NCBI GenBank assembly: GCA_028288775.1
Contig: JAQGHP010000036.1
Span: 1-9,118, forward strand
Direction of reading: 5' to 3'
DNA: 9,118 nucleotides
Origin: Phycisphaerales bacterium
GTDB taxonomy: Bacteria > Planctomycetota > Phycisphaerae > Tepidisphaerales > Tepidisphaeraceae
Below, piece by piece: positions 5,441 through 9,118 of this stretch. Under the pieces are notes generated by a model. The model had not been told where the DNA came from and did not search any database. It saw only the letters and a program-made list of their open reading frames with translations. Numbering within the stretch: position 1 is the stretch's first letter; every line of letters begins with the position of its first letter. Both the position numbers and the translations under genes were made by a program.

Positions 5441-5516
5441 TGCACCGGGAGGGATTCGAACCCCCAACCTACTCTTTAGAAGAGAGTCGCTCTTTAATCC
5501 GTTGAGCTACCGGCGC
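5441..5516 (-). tRNA. tRNA-Arg (TCT)
   Basis: Acceptor GCGCCGG/CCGGTGC with a G-T at 3-70, an 11-base D-loop AACGGATTAAA, anticodon stem ACTCT/AGAGT around CTTCTAA (TCT, reads AGA/AGG), T-arm GGGGG-TTCGAAT-CCCTC, discriminator A. Its 3' acceptor strand is the same as in tRNA-Lys(TTT) and tRNA-Arg(ACG). Confidence 0.94.
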
Positions 5517-5520
5517 CATC

Positions 5521-5604
5521 AGTATGAAGTTTTCCGTTTCCTTCTCGTTTTCATACTTCACCTCGCGCTCACTGCGGAATGCAAAGTGCAGAGTGCAGAA
5601 TGAA
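5521..5604. repeat. 8-bp inverted repeat and GARTGCA-type heptamer tract between tRNA-Arg(TCT) and tRNA-Lys(CTT)
   Basis: AGTATGAA (5521-5528) is complementary to TTCATACT (5550-5557). Heptamers GAATGCA, AAGTGCA, GAGTGCA and GAATGAA follow at 5577-5604. The remainder of the 144-base spacer (5605-5660) contains only imperfect complements of these words. Confidence 0.75.
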
Positions 5605-5660
5605 GGCACAAAGCCCTCCGCAATTTGCACTCACTCTCCATTCCACACGCTTCACTTCCA

Positions 5661-5733
5661 TGCGCCCGGCAGGAATCGAACCTGCAACCCTCCGCTTAAG
5701 AGACGGGAGCTCTACCAATTGAGCTACAAGCGC
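5661..5733 (-). tRNA. tRNA-Lys (CTT)
   Basis: Acceptor GCGCTTG/CGGGCGC using two T-G wobbles, D-stem GCTC/GAGC, anticodon loop CTCTTAA (CTT, reads AAG) on stem CCCGT/GCGGA with a C-A mismatch at 27-43, T-arm GCAGG-TTCGATT-CCTGC, discriminator A. The anticodon-stem pattern resembles tRNA-Lys(TTT), which has a mismatch at the same pair. Confidence 0.93.
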
Positions 5734-5738
5734 GAACT

Positions 5739-5773
5739 CAGTGCAGAAGGCAGAGTGAAGAGTGCGGAGTATC
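5739..5773. repeat. five degenerate GAGTGMA-type heptamers
   Basis: Consecutive heptamers CAGTGCA, GAAGGCA, GAGTGAA, GAGTGCG, GAGTATC occupy the 49-base spacer between tRNA-Lys(CTT) and tRNA-Arg(ACG). Confidence 0.8.
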
Positions 5774-5782
5774 TCTTCGCAA

Positions 5783-5855
5783 TGCACCGGGAAGGGATCG
5801 AACCTTCAACCACTGGCTTCGTAGACCAGCGCTCTTCCAATTGAGCTACCAGTGC
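5783..5855 (-). tRNA. tRNA-Arg (ACG)
   Basis: Acceptor GCACTGG/CCGGTGC, D-stem GCTC/GAGC, anticodon stem CTGGT/GCCAG around CTACGAA (ACG), T-arm GAAGG-TTCGATC-CCTTC, discriminator A. In bacteria A34 of this tRNA is normally deaminated to inosine by TadA, so it would read CGU, CGC and CGA. CCA is not encoded. Confidence 0.95.
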
Positions 5856-5863
5856 GGGGAGTA

Positions 5864-5993
5864 GGACTGAGTGCTGAGGACTGAGGACTGAGCAGGAGCC
5901 AGGAGCCAGGAGCCAGGAGCCAGACTATACTAATGGGGCTGCTTTCACCTTCAGGTCCTCAGTCCTCCGCCCTCAGTCCTCAGTCCTCAGTCC
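5864..5993. repeat. inverted GGACTGA/TCAGTCC heptamer arrays with four exact AGGAGCC copies
   Basis: The left tract 5864-5891 is GGACTGA, GTGCTGA, GGACTGA, GGACTGA. Four exact AGGAGCC follow at 5894-5921. The right tract 5959-5993 is TCAGTCC, TCCGCCC, then three TCAGTCC, the reverse complement of the left word. A central unrepeated stretch of about 37 bases separates them. The element fills the 145-base spacer between tRNA-Arg(ACG) and tRNA-Ile. AGGAGCC also occurs at 7560-7573. Confidence 0.93.
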
Positions 5994-6000
5994 CACGCAT

Positions 6001-6072
6001 TACGCCGTGGAGGTCTCGACTCTCCGGCCTCCCGGTTATCAGCCGGGTGCTCTGCCTCTGAGCTAACAGCGT
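6001..6072 (-). tRNA. tRNA-Ile (GAT) with abnormal T-arm
   Basis: Acceptor ACGCTGT/ACGGCGT, D-stem GCTC/GAGC, perfect anticodon stem CCCGG/CCGGG around CTGATAA (GAT), discriminator A. The T-arm reads GGAGA-GTCGAGA-CCTCC: position 53 is A, breaking the normally invariant G53-C61 pair, and position 54 is G instead of T. Two substitutions from the expected GGAGG-TTCGAGA explain it. The loss of T54 and of the G53-C61 pair should weaken the elbow, so function is uncertain. Confidence 0.85.
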
Positions 6073-6083
6073 GTCGGCCGCAG

Positions 6084-6157
6084 TACGCCAGGCCGGATTT
6101 GAACCAGCAACCTCCGTGGTGTGGGCACGGCGCTCAGGCCAATTGAGCTACAGGCGT
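6084..6157 (-). tRNA. tRNA-Val (CAC) with C33
   Basis: Acceptor ACGCCTG/CTGGCGT with a T-T mismatch at 6-67, D-stem GCTC/GAGC, perfect anticodon stem CCGTG/CACGG around loop CCCACAC, T-arm GCTGG-TTCAAAT-CCGGC, discriminator A. The anticodon is CAC. Position 33, almost always U in elongator tRNAs, is C. Confidence 0.86.
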
Positions 6158-6260
6158 AACATTTCACGTCCTCTCTTACTCCGCAATTCCTCTACGGCCT
6201 CCGCGCCGCTACGGCGAACGATTTCCTGGCCAAACAGGCGCGCGGAATCTCCTTAAACAG

Positions 6261-6335
6261 TGGGCCGGCGTGGGTTCGAACCACGGACCTCCTGCTTGTC
6301 GTGCAGGCGCTCTGGGCCAACTGAGCTACGGGCCC
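6261..6335 (-). tRNA. tRNA-Val (GAC) with C33, first gene of the array
   Basis: Acceptor GGGCCCG/CCGGCCC with a C-C mismatch at 6-67, D-stem GCTC/GAGC, perfect anticodon stem CCTGC/GCAGG around loop ACGACAA, T-arm CGTGG-TTCGAAC-CCACG, discriminator A. The anticodon is GAC. As in the neighbouring tRNA-Val(CAC), position 33 is C and pair 6-67 is mismatched. It is the promoter-proximal tRNA; the 103-base spacer to tRNA-Val(CAC) shows no repeat or gene. Confidence 0.86.
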
Positions 6336-6830
6336 TGACGCGGACAAAAATAGACGCAACGCCTCGCGGCGATACGTTTTCCCGGATGGTTATGACTTAG
6401 GTGGATCAGCCAGCCGGGAAGAACTCCCGGCCGGAAAAGGCGGGGAGCTATATGCGGGAACGCGAGACGATGACACTCCATCGCCGCGTCTCCGCGGTCA
6501 TTGGGGTGGCTTCGGATTTTGTAAAGTATACGTTCCGCATGGTCTCTTTCTTCGGCAAGTTGCCGAACCGTGTTGAATTATTCCCAGCATCCGGAAGGAA
6601 TGCAAGGGAAAAATTCAGAAAAACGCAAATTCACGTCGCATGCATAGTTGGAGGTAGCACTCGTTTCATAGTCCTATGCGATGTGAAGCTTACTCGGCAC
6701 AAAGACCACAGAGGCCACAAAGGGCACAGTGGGAAGGAGGAAAAGGCAACATCCTCTTCTTTTCTCTCTGTGTTCTTTGTGGCCTCTGTGGTCTTTGTGA
6801 TGAACACGCGCCGCGGTACGGGGGCCGCAA
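6336..6830. other. 495-base intergenic region upstream of the tRNA array
   Basis: No convincing protein gene is present; the longest plus-strand frame here runs through the inverted repeat at 6698-6799 and into antisense dedA. The region must hold the promoter of the minus-strand tRNA array unless dedA reads through, but I see no convincing -35/-10 pair close to 6335. A 7-bp hairpin (6413-6419 with 6425-6431) lies in a GC-rich patch. Bases 6500-6690 show nothing recognisable. Confidence 0.6.
6698..6799. repeat. 32-bp near-perfect inverted repeat of CACAGAGGCCACAAAG type
   Basis: Arms 6698-6729 and 6768-6799 match as reverse complements at 30 of 32 positions. The arms are built of drifting 7-base words such as CCACAGA, GGCCACA, AAGGGCA. 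The element lies 31 bases after the dedA stop codon on the minus strand, so it could also end dedA transcription. Similar CACAGAG-rich palindromes are, from memory, widespread in environmental bacterial genomes. Confidence 0.9.
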
Positions 6831-7517
6831 CTACTTGCCAGATGTGTCATGCGGCAGCGGCGCGAACCCGCGCTGGGCAGATTGCTTGCGGGCCTTCCAT
6901 GCGTGGAGGATCGCGGGAAGCACCGAGATCACGATGATCGCCAGAATTACAATCTCGAAGTTCTTCTTCACGATCGGCATGCTTCCGAAGAAGTAGCCGG
7001 CGAGCGAAAGCGAGACGACCCACAGAACTCCGCCGCTCACACTGAACGCGATGAAGCGCAGGAAGGGCATCCGGCCGATCCCCGCGACGAAGGGCGCGAA
7101 GGTGCGGATGATTGGGACGAACCGCGCCATGATGATCGTCGCCCGGCCGTGGCGGTCGTAGAAGCGCTGGGCCTCATCGAGGTGTCGGCGATTGAACAGC
7201 AGCGAGTTGGGTTTGCTGAAGAGCTTGGGGCCGACGTGGTAGCCGAGGAAGTAGTTGACGATGTCGCCGCAGTTGGCGGCGACGCAGAGCAGCACGATCG
7301 CTAGGGGCAGATTCACGCCCGTGCCCGCCGCGGCCAGCGCGCCCAGGGCGAACAGCAATGAATCCCCAGGCAGGAACGGCGTCACCACCAGGCCCGTCTC
7401 ACAGAAGACGATCGCGAACAGCAGGAGGTAAAGCTTGTGCCCCATGTGATGGGCCGCACTGTCCAGGTGCTTGTCGAGGTGCAGGAACAGGTCCATGACG
7501 GTGTGAATCCAGCCCAT
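6831..7517 (-). CDS. DedA family (VTT domain) membrane protein
   Basis: The 228-residue protein is of typical DedA length. E40 and the TPFLPGDSLLF block (46-56) match the conserved acidic/re-entrant region; CGDIVNYFLGYHVG (83-96) and the MARFVPIIRTFAPFVAG block (130-146) with R132, R138 and P142 match the second conserved region. Hydrophobic segments lie at about 28-48, 54-82, 152-178 and 185-207. DedA proteins are inner-membrane transporters implicated in undecaprenyl phosphate or phospholipid recycling and in envelope homeostasis; the lipid specificity cannot be read here. ATG 7517 has an AGAGGA site with a six-base spacer. Its upstream leader carries heptamer repeats, and it is transcribed towards the tRNA array. 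Confidence 0.93.
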   Translation of the reverse strand: MGWIHTVMDLFLHLDKHLDSAAHHMGHKLYLLLFAIVFCETGLVVTPFLPGDSLLFALGALAAAGTGVNLPLAIVLLCVAANCGDIVNYFLGYHVGPKLFSKPNSLLFNRRHLDEAQRFYDRHGRATIIMARFVPIIRTFAPFVAGIGRMPFLRFIAFSVSGGVLWVVSLSLAGYFFGSMPIVKKNFEIVILAIIVISVLPAILHAWKARKQSAQRGFAPLPHDTSGK

Positions 7518-7553
7518 TCGAATTCCTCTGTTGTGGGGGAAGGAGCGAACTTA

Positions 7554-7755
7554 GAAGTCAGGAGCCAGGAGCCAGGAGAATTGCATGCAAAATGCAAAAG
7601 TCAAAATGAAACGTGGCGGATCGTCCTCACCGCGTAGCGGTCGGACCGAAGGTCCACCCTCCCGCCGCTCCGCATTTTGGCTTTTGCATTTTGTACTTTT
7701 GCATTCTCCCCCCTTCTGCCTTCTGCCTAATGGCTTCTGGCTCCTGGCTTCTCGC
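7554..7755. repeat. nested heptamer inverted repeat (AGGAGCC outside, TGCAAAA inside)
   Basis: Inner arms: 7587-7607 (TGCAAAA, TGCAAAA, GTCAAAA grid) pairs with 7673-7693 at 20 of 21 positions. Outer arms: AGGAGCC, AGGAGCC, AGGAGAA at 7560-7580 correspond, inverted and imperfect, to TGGCTTC/TGGCTCC words at 7731-7751. Two tiny hairpins (CCGC-GTA-GCGG and GGACC-GAA-GGTCC) lie in the centre near 7631-7655. The element begins about 37 bases upstream of the dedA start. Confidence 0.85.
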
Positions 7756-7944
7756 CCCTCCCGGCTGCTTCATACCCGCCCGTCGCGGGTGGCACAACCT
7801 GTTGCAGGCGGCATCATCTGTTGCAACTGGCACAGTCTGCCAGAAGGCGGGCCGCCTAAGCCGTGGGCGGGGGAACGGAGCGCCCTTGCTGGATCGGCGG
7901 ATGAGGAAACGCCCGGATTAGCGGACTACAATGCCTCATCTCCG

Positions 7945-8145
7945 GCGACAACGCGGCCTGGTTGTCGCAACATCGGCAGAGGGGTTCCCCGGCAAATAAC
8001 CAAAGGCTCTCTGCCGAAGTGAGACGCGCCTGCCGGAAAGGCATAGTGGCAAACCGCGGCCGGAGGTACGCGGCTACTGGAACCCCCGCCCTTGGACCGA
8101 TAGTGGCGATTGAAGGCCTGCAAAGGCCCTGTCGTGGTGGTTGAA
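7945..8145 (+). ncRNA. possible structured RNA of unknown family
   Basis: Consecutive local stems can be drawn on the plus strand: GCGACAAC/GTTGTCGC (8 bp), then TCGGCAGAG/CTCTGCCGA (9 bp) enclosing GGTT/AACC, then TGCC/GGCA, CCGCG/CGCGG, GGCC/GGCC and CCTGT/ACAGG. The stems are equally present on the minus strand, so the orientation is a guess based on clpC downstream. I looked for RNase P, tmRNA and SRP RNA core motifs and did not find them. In GC-rich DNA short stems arise easily, so this is tentative. Confidence 0.25.
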
Positions 8146-8196
8146 ACAGGCGGGAGGGCGTCGGCGGGTTACTGCCGGGCTCGGTCCGGGGTTTGC

Positions 8197-8224
8197 TTGA
8201 TTCATTTGTGGCGTGATCTAGAAT
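8197..8224 (+). promoter_or_regulatory. putative sigma-A-type promoter for clpC
   Basis: TTGATT (8197-8202) and TAGAAT (8219-8224, five of six to consensus) are separated by 16 bases. A start near 8231 would give a leader of about 107 bases before the clpC ATG. The leader contains a CCGTAA/TTACGG hairpin (8252-8268) and GGCCGG/CCGGCC (8301-8323) just before the ribosome-binding site. I see no CIRCE-type or other clear stress operator. Confidence 0.5.
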
Positions 8225-8337
8225 CGCCGGAAGAACATTGCAGCCGCAAAGCCGTAAGATTTTTACGGTCGGGATCTTGAAACCAGTTCTTGATATGAGG
8301 GGCCGGAGCAACAAACCCCGGCCGACAGGAGATGGAC

Positions 8338-9118
8338 ATGTTCGAACGGTTTACGGACAGGGCACGCAAGGTCATGGCCCTTGCGAACCAGGAAGCACAG
8401 CGCTTCAACCACGAATACATCGGGACCGAGCACATCCTGCTCGGGCTCGTCAAGGAAGGCAGCGGCGTCGGCGCGAACGTGCTCAAGAACCTCGACGTGG
8501 ACCTTCGCAAGGTACGCCTCGAGGTCGAGAAGCTCGTGAAGAGCGGGCCCGACATGGTAACCATGGGCAAGCTCCCGCAGACCCCGCGAGCCAAGAAAGT
8601 CATCGAATACGCAATCGAGGAAGCCCGCAACCTCAACCACAACTACGTGGGGACGGAACATCTTTTGCTGGGCCTCCTTCGTGAGCACGACGGCGTCGCC
8701 GCCCAAGTGCTTATGAACCTCAATCTGAAATTGGAAGAAGTCAGGGAAGAGGTTCTCAATCTTCTAGGAGCAGGTGTGGAAACCGAAGAACCCCAACAGG
8801 AAAAACAGGGCCAGAAGGGCAAGAGCAAGACGCCCGCCCTCGACAGCTTCGGCCGCGACCTCACCGAACTTGCCCGCGAGGGCCAGCTCGATCCGGTTAT
8901 CGGACGTAAGAACGAAATTGAACGAGTCATCCAAATCCTCTGCCGTCGGCAGAAGAACAACCCCGTGCTGCTCGGTGAAGCAGGTGTCGGTAAGACGGCC
9001 ATCGTCGAGGGCCTCGCCCAGATGGTCATCTCCAGCACCGTCCCCGAGATTCTGCACGATCGGCGGATCGTGGTGCTCGACCTGGCGATGATGGTCGCCG
9101 GCACCAAGTACCGCGGGC
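8338..9118 (+). CDS. clpC: ATP-dependent Clp protease ATP-binding subunit ClpC, N-terminal 260 residues (3' truncated by window edge)
   Basis: The frame starts MFERFTDRARKVM and stays open to the window end. Two Clp_N repeats are visible: residues 1-70 with GTEHILLGL and 80-145 with GTEHLLLGL. A Gln/Lys-rich linker (148-165) leads to LDSFGRDLTELAREGQLDPVIGR and the Walker A motif GEAGVGKT (213-220) of the first AAA+ domain. ClpC is a hexameric unfoldase that feeds substrates to ClpP in the cytoplasm, usually with adaptors such as McsB or MecA in Firmicutes; adaptors in this lineage are unknown to me. Full-length ClpC is usually 810-860 residues, so about two thirds is missing. ATG 8338 is chosen over 8332 because the AGGAG ends at 8331, six bases upstream. 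Confidence 0.97.
   Translation, partial: MFERFTDRARKVMALANQEAQRFNHEYIGTEHILLGLVKEGSGVGANVLKNLDVDLRKVRLEVEKLVKSGPDMVTMGKLPQTPRAKKVIEYAIEEARNLNHNYVGTEHLLLGLLREHDGVAAQVLMNLNLKLEEVREEVLNLLGAGVETEEPQQEKQGQKGKSKTPALDSFGRDLTELAREGQLDPVIGRKNEIERVIQILCRRQKNNPVLLGEAGVGKTAIVEGLAQMVISSTVPEILHDRRIVVLDLAMMVAGTKYRG

Larger units (their letters stand above)
7518..8196. other. long divergent intergenic region between dedA and clpC
   Basis: No credible gene is seen; the frames crossing it are low-complexity or cross repeat tracts. It holds the nested inverted repeat 7554-7755, then an unassigned GC-rich part. In 7795-7845 there is a repeated CTGTTGCA (7799-7806 and 7819-7826) and a small CTGGCA/TGCCAG inverted pair. 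A run of perfect small stems follows at about 7940-8145. The dedA promoter should lie in its first part but I cannot place it. Confidence 0.55.

Noticed and set aside
5328..5993. CRISPR array
   Set aside because: The repeats are 7 bp in direct tandem without unique spacers; there are no 23-50 base repeats at regular spacing and no cas genes.
2937..6335. Integrase attachment site at a tRNA 3' end
   Set aside because: No duplicated tRNA 3' fragment and no integrase gene is seen within the window, so integration at one of these tRNAs cannot be supported.
6401..6937. 178-codon plus-strand frame upstream of and overlapping dedA
   Set aside because: It starts at GTG, reads through the 32-bp inverted repeat and overlaps dedA antisense; no domain is visible.
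7828..7844. Sigma-54 promoter at TGGCAC...TGCC
   Set aside because: The distance between the GG and GC elements is 8 bases, not the required 10.
7780..8190. RNase P RNA, tmRNA or SRP RNA gene
   Set aside because: The core motifs expected for these RNAs were looked for on both strands and not found.
7856..8314. 152-codon minus-strand frame upstream of clpC
   Set aside because: It has no recognisable domain or good start context and overlaps the likely clpC promoter and leader.
8225..8337. CIRCE heat-shock operator before clpC
   Set aside because: No TTAGCACTC-N9-GAGTGCTAA element or near match is present; the small hairpins there are unrelated.

Overview
The window looks like a chromosomal segment of a GC-rich planctomycete, probably a Phycisphaerae-like or uncultured lineage. 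The reasons are a DUF1501 protein, a Tat-exported sugar phosphate isomerase/epimerase-like TIM barrel, a membrane protein with an N-terminal CxxC...CPECG zinc ribbon of a kind common in that phylum, and a ClpC with a canonical N-terminus. This assignment is inference from protein style; no rRNA is present.

Layout. From 3 to 1688 the plus strand carries the end of a DUF1501 gene and a TIM-barrel gene, separated by a 37-bp perfect inverted repeat. A strong GC hairpin (1755-1781) separates these from a convergent minus-strand zinc-ribbon membrane protein gene (1810-2820), which has its own recognisable promoter. From 2937 to 6335 lies the centrepiece: 17 tRNA genes, all on the minus strand, all with different anticodons and none with an encoded CCA. 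In transcription order they are Val-GAC, Val-CAC, Ile-GAT, Arg-ACG, Lys-CTT, Arg-TCT, Lys-TTT, Arg-CCG, Ser-CGA, Ser-GCT, Phe-GAA, Thr-CGT, Thr-GGT, Met(or Ile2)-CAT, Glu-TTC, Pro-TGG and Trp-CCA. Two small protein genes of unknown function (4597-4842 and 3505-4023) sit inside the array on the same strand. Upstream is a dedA-family membrane protein gene (6831-7517, minus). The window ends in the first 260 codons of clpC (8338-9118, plus), preceded by a good sigma-A-type promoter.

Two things stand out. First, several tRNAs depart from the canonical cloverleaf: both Val tRNAs have C instead of the near-universal U at position 33, Ile-GAT has a damaged T-stem/T-loop junction, and Trp-CCA and the CAT tRNA each carry one extra nucleotide. 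Second, almost every longer spacer holds degenerate tandem heptamers (AAGTAAA, GTGAAAC, GTGCAGA, TCAGCAC, GGACTGA, AGGAGCC, TGCAAAA and relatives), usually arranged as long and sometimes nested inverted repeats. The words differ but the 7-bp period is shared, so this looks like one process acting on many sequences. The hairpins between tRNAs could also help processing of a long polycistronic tRNA transcript; that is a hypothesis.

The remaining intergenic stretches (6336-6830 and 7518-8337) hold inverted repeats and, at about 7940-8145, a run of small perfect stems that may be a structured RNA; I could not match it to a known family.
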